The translations under genes were made by a program, and so were the position numbers. Below the pieces are notes generated by a model. It saw nothing but the letters and a program-made list of their open reading frames with translations, did not search any database and had not been told where the DNA came from. A DNA stretch of 64,000 bases from Triatoma infestans (taxonomy: Eukaryota; Arthropoda; Insecta; Hemiptera; Reduviidae), in contig JAAEAF010003835.1 in the NCBI GenBank assembly GCA_011037195.1, forward strand, positions 36,736-100,735. Reading direction: 5' to 3'. Below are positions 1 to 12,236 of this stretch, in pieces; the first letter of the stretch is position 1, and each line of letters opens with the position of its first letter.

Positions 1-1920
1 TAATAAACAGATTTGTTCCTTTTAATTTAGAAGCGTTTTTTAAAATCATCATTTTTATACGAAAAGTAGCTAATGTTACTAATAGAGGTCGCACTTTTGT
101 ATCATCTCTTTTGCCTAATCTTCTTATGCAATCAAAATCAGATGGTGCTAACTTAAGTTCCAATTTATCGTTTATAAGTTTACAGATTGACTCTTCATAC
201 TCAAAATATGCTCCTCGACGCCATACACAATAAGATTAGTACGTCTAATTTCCACTATCAATGTGTTCAACTCTAGCATTAACTGCTTGAATTTTTTTCT
301 GTAGTTACCTTTAAAAAATTTATTTATATCATCAGTAATAAGTTTTCTGTTATATTCCATCTCATTGAAAAAAACCTTTTTTTTCAAGTCTAATGTCATA
401 CTTTTTAATTTCTTCCATTAGTAGCGGTATTGTATTGTTGATGTTTATGAAGTTAAAGTCTAATTAATATATAATTGGAATTTCACCTTAATAACAAACA
501 GCGTAGCGAGAGAACCGTTTTATTATCCCCACTATCTCACTGATAGATGCACTTGCTACTGAATTTATTTAGATAAAACTTTTAAGTTATTTTAATTAAT
601 CTTTCCTAAACCGTTCAATAGATTTCAACAAAAAATCTGCCAACAGTTTTGTTCACTATAAAACTATATTTCTGCAAAAAAAAAAAAAAACAGCCTCCAA
701 AACACTTTGTAGCAAACAGAAACACTTTAAAGAGACGAAGTTAACAGTACCACTGCCCGTGAGACACTCCGTAAGATAATTGATTATTGTACGCTCGCGG
801 AAGCGAACCCGGAAGTTGGGATGATTGAGACGTGAAAATAATGGATGCGGGTAGAAAATACAAATTAATAAATGATAAATAATAAATAATAATAAACAAA
901 GAATAAAATAATGAATGTTCTTAATCACTTAGTGAAGAGAGGAGATGCATATAGTAGAATCTGAGGAGAGCTAAAGGTTCAATTTGAAAAATGAGTTTAA
1001 TTTTAATCTTTTATAATACTTATAATGAGAAAAATATCATTTATGTCGTATACACGCATCTTCTATTTATTCTATATAAATTTAAATAACATTTTTAAGA
1101 TGAGATATATATTTTTATATGAGTAAGAATGGAACCATAATATTTATCATAAGGGTGGAAAACAAAGGTATCGCAGCAAACAAACAAAAGAAAATTAATT
1201 TATCAAGCTAAAAGTCTGTCATATAATAATAATATTATATTCAATTAAAATTAAAAATTTCAAAAAACATATTTACAAGCGATGCTAACATGAAAGAACG
1301 TTTTTTGAAAAGATGACTCCAACATGTACCTACTAAATGATAAAAGAGCACTAATATTTAATCCTAAAAAAAAGGAATGACTTTTTTAATTATTTATATA
1401 TTTTAATTAAAAACCTTTTTTTTTTATGAAATAACTTTTTAGGAAATTTATATTTTTTATGTCACAATTTTTTTTTTTTCAGTAGGACCATCCTTAATCT
1501 CTGTATGTAGAAGAATTTGTTTAATCTTTGCAAAGAATTTGGTGTTTTCTCTTTGCGAAAAAAGCTATTCAGTAGAAATTAAATATTAAGTTGTTTACAG
1601 GTTTCTGCAGTTTTTGAAGATTTGCTTTATTTTGCTTTCCGTTATAAAAAAAATAGATAGAAAATGTACGCCATTTTTCTTAGCTGCTAATGTTCATCGG
1701 AATTTAGGGCAGAAATAGAACTTGTCTGCAATAGTCCTACAACCAGCCAGCACGATCAGAATATTCAGCACGTAACTGTAGTTTACTCCAGAAGTTAGAT
1801 TAATATTTTTGAAGACTATGAAAGGAAACAAAACCTCTCTTATCCAAGGCTACAGCGATACCTGTGAAGGCGGTAAATTTCTTGGCGTTAAGATCTGCAA
1901 AGGTTTACGCCCCGCCTCGC
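1..1920. other. AT-rich intergenic DNA, no gene seen
   Basis: No open frame here resembles a known protein and none is long. The stretch holds simple A/T runs (for example near 675 and 1470) and no structure I recognise. Confidence 0.6.
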
Positions 1921-2425
1921 CCCACCCCTAGATTAGATTAGATTCCATGGGAGGGATTGGCTCTTCAGCTTACGCCACCGCGACCCCCATGGGTCTATTG
2001 TGGCACCCCCTAAGTTGGAGCCCCCTCTCCAGCGCTGTACTTTATTTGAACTTTGGAGTCTGGGGAGGCTCCCAGGTGGTCGATTAAGAGCACCTGCCAT
2101 CAGAGCACCCTCTCAAGCCTGTCCGCCTTAATGGGCTTAATAGACCCGAGAGGGGCCCCTAGCTGTGGCTTGCAGGCGTCAGCTTCTCCTCTCCAAAGAG
2201 GCGGTACCTCAGCCATGGACATAGTACATGCAGTGCTTTTTCTCTTCTTCCTGACAAAACCTACACAGACTATCCGATGCCAGGCCCATGCGGTGCATGT
2301 GCTTATTGAGTCTACAATAGCCAGTGAGAACGCCAAATACTATCCTTATGGCCACCCGGCCTAATAGGAGTAATTCTGCAGTTAGCCTGGGCGAGGAGCT
2401 ATGAACCCACCCCCGTAGCTAAGTT
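1921..2425 (-). pseudogene. 3' end of a LINE (RNase H-bearing, R1/I-like), decayed
   Basis: This GC-rich island stands out from AT-rich flanks. Read on the minus strand in shifting frames it gives a GYCRLNKHMH-like segment, then a CRFCQEEEE-like cysteine motif, the arrangement found after the RNase H domain in R1/I/LOA-type LINEs. The same pattern (GHCRLNRHMH then CRFC) occurs in the better-preserved copy at 34972-35851, so the two belong to related families. The minus-strand 3' end finishes in a short tandem tail of AATCT units (plus-strand AGATT repeats at about 1930-1950). Frameshifts make it non-coding. The right limit is approximate and I found no clear target duplication. Confidence 0.65.
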
Positions 2426-5146
2426 TTAATGGACATCAACATTTAGGAATGAACATCAATTAATGTAGTTAATACAGCGACTTTATGATATAATGACATC
2501 CCCTGTCTGCAGCCATGAAGAGAATAAGTCCACTGACGATGTAAGCACCCGATACCAGAAATTACATATGTATGATGTACACGACTATACCTTCTCATTT
2601 CTCATTTACTTAATTTAACTTACCTAAAGTGGATTGATTATAATTCACTATTGCAAATTATTCTACTGAACGTTGCCCCTTTTGATTTCAGTGATTTCAT
2701 TTTTATGTTGCATTTTTTATGTTGTTTTGTTTTGTGTGTGTCAAAACTAATTTTCAGAATTGACTCAGGATTCATACGGTTTCTTTTCCTTTGTATATTT
2801 AAAATGGCCCCTTGTCAAAAGCTCTAAATAGCTTATTTATGTTACCACCTATTTTTAGAGCGCTGTACGATTTAATATTGGAATTAGTAATTAACTCTTC
2901 TTAGTAAATTTATTCGTGGCAATTTCCTTATGGGTGGAGATCTGGCTCCTTTTCCGGACTCTCTATCTTCATCAAACTTAAATTACTAATCGCTCCTTCT
3001 TGAAAATATATGGCTTCTGTATTCTTGAAAAAAAAAATGCTTTTGTAATAGGATCCGAAGAAAGGTATCTAAAGCAGAGAGAGAGAGACACCAAATTGAG
3101 AATCTCACTCGCTACTTAGACAAGACTAGAATGGGAGAATCTGTATATATATATACAGCTGCGCAAGCTCTACAAGGGTGTCTTCAGACCAATTTATATG
3201 ACAGTTACAACGCGTCAGCAACCAACTACCTTTCTCTTTACTCATTCTAAATCTATCGTTACCTAATTTCTATTTACGTGTAAAGTTCTGGCAGTTTAGT
3301 GTCCCTATTTTATTATACAGTGTTAAGCATTCAATCTAGCTTATTTCTTAAAAACCCTAAATCACTAATTTCTCTCCTTCTGAAACCTATAATATCCTTC
3401 TCTGGACATAATAAGTAAGTAAAAATATTGGTAAAAGTCAAGACTTTTTATATCCCAACAATTTACATCAACTTCAGTCAACAGATCTCTTTTAGGATGA
3501 CCCTTACCAGGCATGCATCTTGAAGATATTCCTTAATCTTCACCAATTCCTTTACTTTCTCCTTTTCTCTCCTTTATCGGATTCTTGTTGGCTTGGCACG
3601 AGCTTCTAAGTTCTCCATTATTTCAAATATTCTTTCTTTCAAATATTGAAAATTTGACTTATCAATTGATGAAGATTTAGAAGTTCCAACAAAACTTAAT
3701 AACCCGTCAGATTTCGCAGCCAGACATGAACTTCTTTGAAATCCATATAAAAAAAAATACAAAATTTACTGTTTAGTTATTATTTTTTGGCATACAATCT
3801 TATTTCTAGACTTCTTATTATTATTCGTCATTGTGGGCGGATCCAGCCCCACTTATCCAAACAGGCTTATCTTTGGGCCCATTATATTTACTACTCCAAC
3901 GAAAAATAACAAGTAGCTGGGTCTATAACACAAATCCAGACCCCGGACCCACCTATGTATGCCCAATCCAGCAGTTCGTAAAAATCGGACAGTAATCCTA
4001 ACAGGAAGCTCTTCCACAGATATCCTGTGCCGGCTGAAGTTCCAGAATCTAATCTTCTCAGAATCCAAGTAATGGGTGATTATTCATCTGTCTCACATAC
4101 TCTACAAAAGATGTCTGACATAGGCGCTATTATGTAGAGATGTCTCTTTGAACCACAGTAAGGGATCTAACGAGATCTCCGAAAGAAAGATACAGGATTG
4201 CACAGTAATATCTCATTAATTTTTAAACTTTTTCATGCCTTTTTTTAATTTGGAAGTGTATCTGATAGTGGAAGGAACTTTTTATTATATTATGGAGACA
4301 CAGTGACCTTAATAGTAAGATATATTTTATCCAAGCTTTTAATCTAAAGTTTACGGTGTTATCGTAGCAATAATCCATGAAAATCTTAAAACTTAAGTCC
4401 CAGAATACTGATAATAAGATTTTATTTCATTTCTATGTTTCATGAGGGATAGATGATAAAATATTTGGAATGATACCTTTGGCTATCTTACCTAATTATA
4501 TGGAACCTCACCTTTATACTCATCCCACAACATTCTTGTAATTTAAATTTCATTCCTTTCCGCATTGAATTTCAAAGAGAGATTTATTTGAAAACAATTT
4601 TAAATCGAAATAAAATTTAGTATTTCGATTTTTTTTTAATGAAAATACATATAAAACTAATAACTGCACACTATATTATATTTTCCTACATGAGTACAAT
4701 ATTTTTAGAGATCTCTCAAGATCCCTAGAGAATCGTACATTTTCCTTTAATGTGCAGCATTTTTCCAAAGACGCTGGTGCTAAATTTTAGAGATATGACT
4801 TTTACAACTTCAGTTTGACTTTTATGATGCAACCCCCAGTATTGGCTGCAATCCCCCCCCCCATCACAATGTCAATCCGATAGAGGAAGTAACCTGAGTG
4901 CAACAACTATCCGGTGGGGTTTTTCTATTCTCCTATGCTTTCACTCACTGATAGTAAAGAAAGTACCGATCTGGGGTTAACCTAGTTGTTCTCTTTTCAA
5001 TCACTGTATTGGAAAGCATTGTTAGGTTTTCCTCAGTACTCTGGGGATTGTTATATCACATAAATATAGGTTATGATTTTATAGATTTTTGTGGTCATTT
5101 AATCATAGACCTACTCTTGTTTTAAAAATGAAAGACAGAACTTGAA
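2426..5146. other. Intergenic DNA with one dispersed-repeat fragment
   Basis: No gene is visible. Positions about 3060-3180 (GA-rich run, then a segment reading TTGAGAATCTCACTCGCTAC, then a short TA run) match the reverse complement of about 49880-50000, so a moderately repeated element lies here. A run of C at 4850-4860 and the remaining sequence show nothing recognisable. Confidence 0.5.
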
Positions 5147-5955
5147 GGTAAAAAAAAAACCTTGTGAAACACTCACAAAACTTTCATTTACTATAATTTA
5201 CATGTTTTGATTTATTATTTATTACCTAGTTATACATTTCACATATAACTGAGAAAAAAATTCAGTAATGTGGCTTTGATGGTCGTTTAACCATAGGGTT
5301 GGTTGTTTAAATTGGAATTAATTAATTTTGCTGAATGTATATACATATATTTACTTACACATATACTTAATTTAAATGACTAGATAACATTTATACAGTA
5401 AATTAATAGGGACGCGTTCGCGAGCGGGTAAAACAAGTATACGATGATAACTCTCTTGATTATAACTCTCTTCTTCTGGCTCGTCCGCTACTACTTATAT
5501 AGCAGGGACACACACATAACAGGCCGTGTATTTTATTATTGTCCTTTGTTTGTGTGTGGTTAAGGATTTTCTTACAGCAGGTATGAAAACGTCTCACTCT
5601 GTCTTCTATATCTGGCAACGTTGTCTGCATTGTATTTTGTGGCTTGGGGTAAACCGTTGACCCCAATTGGTAATTCCCTTGCTCTCCTTCTTGATGTTTC
5701 TACATCCATCACAAGGCACTTCCGATTGAACGATTTTTATGAAAAGCTTATTATCAGGTTTAATGAAATATTATGTTTAAATATTCTACGAATTTTCGTT
5801 TTTGAGATATGCTGTTCAACACATACATCACAGACACTCACACAGACCAATTGCTAGGAACCACTTTTTTTGGACTCAAGGATCTCAAAACGGATATTTC
5901 CGGTGAAAACTCGACATCGAAACAATACTTCCTCTTACTAGCAATAAGAGTAAGT
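5147..5955 (+). repeat. Family N dispersed repeat, copy 1
   Basis: The copy begins with the family's 5' signature (GTGAAACACTCAC, near 5160) and ends with its 3' signature (TTTCCGGTGAAAACTCGA, then CTTCCTCTTACTAG and an AATAAGAG half-stem, 5890-5955). A CA-rich tract at about 5818-5850 matches the AC microsatellite position of other copies. It is non-coding. Family N looks like a non-autonomous element; its class is unknown. Confidence 0.6.
5403..5520 (-). mobile_element. Possible LTR-X promoter fragment
   Basis: On the minus strand a TATATAAG box (about 5499-5507) is followed by a segment ending GCGAACGCGTCCCTATTA (5403-5420). The two better LTR-X copies (45326-45990 plus; 60905-62040 minus) have a TATA box followed downstream by CGCGTCCCTATA or CACGTCCCTATT. 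The shared motif is short, so the assignment is tentative. Confidence 0.3.
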
Positions 5956-6154
5956 CCAGTCAACATATTTTGGGAATATTGACAACATATATGTAATTAT
6001 AATTAATATTATTTAGATGATAGAAATGAGTAATTAACTAAAGTAACACTTTAGAGAAAAACCATAACCAAAAGTGTTGTCATTGTGGTTGTTTCCACAG
6101 AGCTAGAAAGTATCGGAGACATTTTCCATGACAGCGTGCTCTTCTTTTTGTGGT

Positions 6155-6192
6155 CATCGACCAGTTTCGGGCGTTCGCCCATCATCAGGATG
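6155..6192 (-). ncRNA. Hammerhead ribozyme motif, intact core (copy A, left arm)
   Basis: Read on the minus strand: helix I strand CATC, core CTGATGA, one unpaired T, helix II GGGC-GAAC-GCCC, core GAAAC, two loop bases TG, GTC cleavage triplet, helix I strand GATG. All invariant core residues of a type I hammerhead are present. Helix III is only 1-2 bp, as described for Penelope-type hammerheads that often work as dimers. Predicted cleavage lies after the GTC. Confidence 0.75.
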
Positions 6193-6262
6193 CTTTTGTC
6201 AAACAGTGTAATAACATAGACTTGCACAGAGCAAATACAGTTGATACACTGTTTGAAAATAA

Positions 6263-6300
6263 CATCCTGACGATGGGCGAACAACCGAAACCAGTCTATG
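6263..6300 (+). ncRNA. Decayed hammerhead motif (copy A, right arm)
   Basis: CATC-CTGACGA is followed by GGGC-GAAC-AACC and GAAAC-CA-GTC-TATG. The core is kept, but helix II (AACC instead of GCCC) and helix I (TATG instead of GATG) no longer pair well. Probably inactive. Confidence 0.6.
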
Positions 6301-6825
6301 ACCACAAAAACGAAGCACGCTATCAGAGACGGAAAATGTCTCTGATCCAAAAGTGTTGTCCATTTGAAAACCATAACCAAAAGTTTGCCCACCAAAAAAG
6401 TGTTCTTAAATAAATTTTTCTAGAGAAATGTTTCAAATAAATGTTGTATCCTATTATGCGTGTTTGTTTAGTGGGCATTCCAAGTTTAAAGAAAATCGTT
6501 GGAGACCTTTTTTTTTTTGAAGAAAATCTCAAAAAAACTGGGAAAATCCATTCAGTAAAGTGGTACTTCCGGTTGACGGATTTTGTTTAAAAACCTTATT
6601 CTCAAGGTCCCATGATTTAGATACCTAATCTAAATATCATAATTGAACTTTCAAAGATTTTCCGTTTTTGTATTATACTGATCACACACGCAAACCAATT
6701 TCTTCTGTCATTGTGTCAATTTTTTTCTGACTCAAGGGACTTCAAAACGGTTTCTGGTGAAAACTTGATTTCAAAAATTTGACACCAATACAGTACTTTC
6801 TCTAACAGCAGTTAGAGGAGGAAAA

Positions 6826-7740
6826 AATCTGATGTGAAACACTCACACGAATTTCTCTTACTACAGTTTACATAGTTATTGTTGACTGATTCACTTTAAA
6901 CATATAAATCTTACTAGATGTTTAGCTGTCCGTCAATGTTACATTAATAGAATATAAATTTTGAAAAACGCCTTCTTTAGAGAAAAGCATGATCTCCACT
7001 TCTCCATAATCCCCCCCCTATATGACTTTTCTCGGATAAGTTTTATTCAGGAAGCATTGGTCTCTCTATAATACGAGTATATAGTTAATATAGTAATTTT
7101 AATGAAACCCGTCGGTGTTTTTATTAAAAAATTGCAGAAATCTGAAAAAAAAAACTCGCGCTTCCGTTAATCCGATTTTCTTCAAACCGATAATTTTGGC
7201 AACATATTTAATTCAGAATAATAATAATAATAATAATAATATGGATGATAGAATCTTATAATAAACTGAAATAGTAAATCTTAGTAGAAAGTGGAACGCC
7301 AAACCTCTCTAAAAAAACCGATCATAAATGAATTTTCCTAGAAAAATGTTCTAAATAAAAGTCATAAACAATATATCTGTATTTATATAGAATACGTAAA
7401 GAAAATGGTTGAAGCGGTTTCCAAAGAAACTCGTAAAAAATACTGAAAAATTCATTCATTCTAGTGGTACTTTTGGTTGGACGATTTCGATCAAAACTAT
7501 GTGTCGCATATTTAAAACCTCGCCAATTACATTACATGGCAGTAAGAATTACGCTAACTGTGGCAGTTGTTTTTTTTTGGCCGCCAGGCGAATTGTACTA
7601 TTCAATTCGTGGGTTATTAACCTTATCATTTAAATTACGTGTTTGTAATAATCTCTGATCATTCTTTAAGTGTGTAATATTTTTAAAATTTTGGTTGAAA
7701 TACTACAAAGCCTGTATTTGAACCCAGTTCAGGCACTATT
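6826..7740 (+). repeat. Family N repeat, copy 2, 5' part
   Basis: It starts with the family signature (ATCTGATGTGAAACACTCAC near 6830) and contains internal units with CCTAGAAAAATGTTCTAAAT and AAGAAAATGGTTGAAG. An (AAT)n microsatellite lies at about 7217-7242. The matching 3' end appears at about 9200-9360, so 7741-9040 may be an insertion. Confidence 0.5.
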
Positions 7741-9040
7741 TGTCTTACCTTCAGCCAATCAGATTCGTCCATTGGCGTACGAACACTTTTGGTTCTGTCC
7801 GCCAAGCTAGAGTCACTTTTTTCTCGCTATTATGGTTATTATTGTTGTACTACTTATTCTAGATATGCCACTTCTTCTTATGCATGGTTTTATGTTATTT
7901 ATGCGTCTTTTGTTAGTGGAAACAGCTCACTACTACCATCAACTATTGCAGTTGTACAATTTTTGTCGTGGATTCTAGTCACTTTTCTGCTGAATCGTCA
8001 TTTTACCAAGTTGGACTGTTTGGCTACTTTAAACCAGATTTCAGGCAATTTATTCTCGCAACACATATTACATCAAATCGCGTGTACCAAGCTTGGTATT
8101 GGTATGGATTCAACTTATTGGGAAATGTAGCTCTTATTCTGTATTTCTTTATTATTATATACTCTTCTCTCTTACCAGCTACTTATTCAAGTGTTGCAAT
8201 TTCACCATTTACATCTTGGCAAGGATTTTGTTCAGAGTGGTTAAATACAGGAACTTGACTATTAACAGGTTCTTCACTTTTTACGAGGCTGAAACCAGGT
8301 AATTACGCGAGGTATTTTATTAGATTTCTTAAATACCTTTCATTGATATTTTTGCCATTTTATTGGGCACTCGGTATTTTGGCACTTTCTAATAGTTTTC
8401 AGCTAACTTCACCCATACCCACTTGTTTTGGGTGGTTTCGTTTCTTGTAACCACTTTAAACTGATAAGCTTGAGATTTTTAGTTACTAATAGCGCTTCTT
8501 CATTACAGAACTAAAGCACTTTTTTTTATACGAGAATAGCTGTATCGCCTGTTACGTCGACAATCCAATCCACTGCAGACACATAACATCTTTCGCACTT
8601 TTTGGTCCAAGTTAAGGTATATTTCACTTTACCTATTCATTTGTGTTTCTATTCAACAACTATTTCGTCGTGTAGTTCAATTCTTCGCTGTGAAGGCGTA
8701 TCCGTATCCTTGATCCACTCAATTACCTTCTTTTTTGTGGCCATTTAATTACTACTTGTTTTCAGTTATAACTGCTTCGCTAATTTTTGTTTGGAAACGG
8801 TCATGAGGATTGCTGCCTGACTATAGAGTCCGTCCGCTTGGTTTAAAGCTCAAGCCTGTTGGCTTGCTGTATTTTCTCCAAGGCGGAGCTACCATAATTG
8901 CTTCCAATTGGACAGATAGCATCAATCCTATTCTGCTCTAAGCTCTGTGCGGAGCGTTTAAAATATTACTGTATTGTGGGCATTGGTCATTCAAGATCTC
9001 AATAAATAGTTTATTTGTTTGTTATTTCTTAATGGTGTTT
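7741..9040. other. Unrecognised segment inside a family N copy
   Basis: This 1.3-kb segment is less AT-biased than its surroundings. It has a short open frame on the plus strand (7789-8130) with no recognisable motif, and it ends in an AATAAA-containing stretch (about 8998-9015) before a C run. It could be an old LTR or another non-autonomous element, but I see no repeated termini or target duplication that would prove it. Confidence 0.3.
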
Positions 9041-9365
9041 TCTGTTACTCCCCCCCCCCCAAGGCTACATTCCAGTTTTCTTTATTTTTGGACGTTAACC
9101 ATTCCGCATGTACCATGTATGTAGTCGGGTCCCCCGAAAGTACTTAAACTAAATATTAAGCTTAAACTTTTTCGCATTTTTTCCTTTTTTTAGTTTTGCT
9201 GACCTCATACGCACAGACACACAAACATAACATAGACCAGTTTCTGAAAACAACTTTTCCATACTCAGGGGTGGTCCTCAAAGTATGTATTATGTGAAAA
9301 CTGAATTCTAAAAATTTGACACGATCTCAGTACTTCCTCTTACATTAAGAGAATTAAGTTGTTTT
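9041..9365 (+). repeat. Family N 3' end (probable end of copy 2)
   Basis: The segment has the CA-rich tract (CGCACAGACACACAAAC), the GGTCCTCAAAG segment, AATTTGACACGATCTCAGTA and CTTCCTCTTAC with a short TAAGAG half-stem, which is the family N 3' end in the usual order. Confidence 0.55.
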
Positions 9366-10690
9366 TTTTACTTTAGTTAGTTTAGAAAAGTAATTTTGAA
9401 ATTCACAGTAATATATTTATTGCCATTTTAATTCATTTGTTAATAATAGTTTCATTTTTATAGAACAATGGGATTTTATTGTTTATTTTAATTGGCAATT
9501 ATAGAAGAGAATGATGATGTTATTAAATAGAATTCTATATACAGTAATAATATTTTATAAATGTTGACAAATTTTTAAAGGAAATATATTTTAATCACCA
9601 ATAAATTATTGTTTTATTGTAAACAGTAATGATTTGGTTTTACAAGTCTATAGAACACATTCTCTATATTACCTTCACGTACAATTTTATTTAAAAAAAA
9701 CCTCTTAACCCAACATTCTAGCCACTAGTGTTGTTTGCTTCACCGTGTCAGGAAATCAACAATTCATCCTCAGGGGACACAGAATACAGAGGGAGAGAGA
9801 ATACCACTCCATCTATGTATATATATATATATACCATTGAACAGGGATGTTATATCCATTACAGGTTACAGGAAATATATCGGTTGGTCATTCCGGAGGG
9901 ATAGGAAGGTTATAGGACCGGATGTGGATCCATGGTATGGCGACGGGTGGGTATGTAGTATGTAGTTCATCCCAGTACTTTCGGCGGCTGGACGAAGTAC
10001 GGTGTTCGTATCATGACTATGGGCCCTGAAGTAGCATGGAATGAGTAAAGGTAGGGTATATATAATTCAGTAGTGATGTGATATAGGTAGACTACAAGGT
10101 CGGACAGGAAATTCCTACCGTTTTCTGAAGTATTAACAAATGTTTTATATATATTGCAATCTTTAGCAAATAAAATTTAATTAAATTTACATAAAACTTT
10201 GACAAATTTACAATAAGATTATTAAATTTTAATTTATTATTCTTTCTTTCTTTTTTTATGATGCAGCATTTTTAGCAAATAATCATTTAAAATTATTTGA
10301 TGGCTGTTTTTTCTGCAAAGATATTTAAGGTTTCTGGGTTAGAAATTCTTTCAATCATTATAAACCTGTCCAATAAATCAAGAAAAAGGCTAGGTTGTCG
10401 TAAAATGTTCGGTAAAAGATGTTCGAATGTTTTTTTAGAATCTGAGAGGGTAATAAATAAAATTCTTTTCGCCCGGGTTTTCATTATTATTATTATTTTA
10501 TTTATTTATTTTTTTTGCAGCATTTTATATAAATCGCTGAACTACACTTCAGATCGTAGTTTTTACCACTCCTATAATGAGTTGTTTTGTTATTTATATT
10601 AAAATAAACTTGGTGTGTAACAAACACATATGTCGTTTTCTTATTGGTAGTTATTAACAGTATAAGATGGACAAGTTTGCTTTAAAGTTA
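9366..10690. other. Intergenic DNA, nothing recognised
   Basis: AT-rich sequence with a short (TA)n at about 9817-9833. Open frames are short and resemble no known protein. Confidence 0.5.
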
Positions 10691-10746
10691 TTTATACTCA
10701 CTTACCTAATAAAAAAATCCTTCTAACACAGTTAGAGAAAGTAATA

Positions 10747-12236
10747 TACCGGCCAAAAAAAGTTTTGCATATTTCAACATTTTATATTTCTGAACCAAAT
10801 ATAATACAACGTTGTTTATCTTATAATAGTGTACAGTACAAACAAACAGAAAACACTTTATCTTACAGATAGCACATGAGCCAATGTGAAAAAAAAGAGA
10901 ATTTCGTCATACAGAAATGTAAAAAAAAAAAGCTCATGTAATCCTTAAACCACAAAAGTCAATTTTCTGTGTAATCAATAATGTGTGTGGCCTCCATGAG
11001 CCCTGCGACACGCTTGGAGGCGGTGTGGCATGCTCAATACCAGGGTATCCAGTACATTTTGCGGAAGATTGTCCCATTCCTCTATGGCAACAGGAATAAG
11101 GTCTTGTAGAGCTCGTGGTGGTTGGAGGGCGGTTGGGAATTGCTGTTTTCAATAATCTCCGTACATGTTCCATGCAATGCAAATCAGGAGACGATGGTGG
11201 CCATATCATCCATTGAATACCATGGCTTTCCAAGAACCTATTCACAGACTGTGCGCGGTGGGCACGAGCATTGTCGTCCATTAGAGTGAAATCTGCTCCG
11301 TTAACTCTAAATCCACAAACAATGGGTCCAAGAACGATGTTCTCATATTTTTATGACGTCATATTGCCCTGGATGTGGGGACCAGTGGTGTGCGGCGTCC
11401 CATCATTATTTCTACCCAGAAGAGGGCAGATCTACCAGTTTGCTGGTAGCGTTCAACAATGAAAGCTTCATTTAATCGTTGACCAGTTCCCTTCCAGGCA
11501 TGAATACTTTTTTGTCATCTAGATACAACGAAATGCGTACATCATCTGTGAATAATATTTGGGCCCATGGTTCCTGGGTCCAATTTTCATATCCTCTTAC
11601 CCATTGTGCACGCTGAAGTCTGTAGCGATATTCGAGGCATAGTCCTACATTGTGGAGTCGATTTCGAACAGTTTGTGTGGACATATTGACTCCTGTAGCT
11701 GCTCGAAGCTCCCTCCGTAAGGTAGTTGCTGTGCTCCTAGGTTGTCTCCTAGCGGAAATGCAGATGTATCGGTCTTAAGCAGCGGTTGTTTTGCGTGGTC
11801 GACTTATCCTAGGCTTATCAGCTATGGTTTGCGTCTGTTGGAATTTCAGCCAAAGTCTGGAAACGTAACTTTGATTGCATCGTACCACTGGAGCTACTTC
11901 GGCTTGTGTCATTTGATCATGTGGCATTAAAGTCACTATTCGAACTCACTCTGCTGCTGAAAACGTGCACCGTGGCATTGCTGTTTAAATTCACGGTAAA
12001 ATCACTTCCTTTTCAACTTACACGCAATCAACAAAAAAAATTTTAACTGCACGCAATCAGCTCAACTTCTCAACTGATCAAAATCTCTATCAACTAGTGA
12101 ATGAATGAGCACATTGTCAGGAAATCAAATGTAACGCGTTTCAAAGGTCATACAAAACAAGAAATGCAACATAATTTATCGGACAAAGTTCAGAAATACA
12201 AAATCTTGCAATAAGCAAAACTTTTTTTGGCCAGTG
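10747..12236 (-). mobile_element. Tc1-like DNA transposon (DD34E), decayed
   Basis: Imperfect terminal inverted repeats of about 45 bp bound this 1.49-kb element. The outer part GGCCAAAAAAAGTTTTGC is identical at both ends (about 10751-10768 and the reverse complement at 12215-12232). TA dinucleotides flank both sides, as expected for Tc1/mariner. A broken transposase runs on the minus strand. Family N sequence on both sides (ending at 10740 and resuming at about 12260) suggests insertion into a family N copy. Non-autonomous now because of frameshifts and stops. Confidence 0.85.
10934..11990 (-). pseudogene. Tc1-like transposase pseudogene
   Basis: A cut-and-paste transposase in pieces. The N-terminal helix-turn-helix region reads about 11690-11990 with stops (segments like ATLRREL and TVRNRL). 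The middle piece (11472-11684) ends near LFTDD, the first catalytic Asp region. The C-terminal piece (10934-11281) opens with MDDNARAHRAQ, carrying the second Asp, and continues to SPDLHCMEH, carrying the Glu. There are 34 residues between Asp and Glu, giving DD34E, the Tc1 signature. The pieces lie in different frames with a gap at 11282-11471, so no functional enzyme is made. Confidence 0.85.

Larger units (their letters stand above)
6082..6346. mobile_element. Hammerhead-bearing foldback element (copy A)
   Basis: A 265-bp inverted-repeat element with arms of about 115 nt facing each other across a short centre (about 6215-6250). It is flanked by a perfect 14-bp target duplication, CCAAAAGTGTTGTC, at 6068-6081 and 6347-6360. 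Each arm carries a hammerhead ribozyme motif, the left on the minus strand and the right on the plus strand. There is no coding capacity, so mobilisation must come from elsewhere. Arms in tail-to-tail orientation plus hammerheads resemble Penelope-like element pseudo-LTRs; that link is inferred. Confidence 0.75.
5956..6825 (+). repeat. Family N internal units and 3' end, interrupted by a foldback
   Basis: The segments on both sides of the insertion at 6082-6346 are family N internal sequence (CTAGAGAAATGTTTCAAATAAA, AAGAAAATCGTTGGAGA, GGTACTTCCGGTTGACGGAT). They run to a 3' end at about 6720-6820 with the CTCTAACAGCAGTTAGAG hairpin. The foldback landed inside this older repeat. Confidence 0.6.

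Noticed and set aside
2053..2364. 103-codon plus-strand frame as a gene
   Set aside because: It lies opposite the LINE 3' end; the recognisable motifs are on the minus strand.
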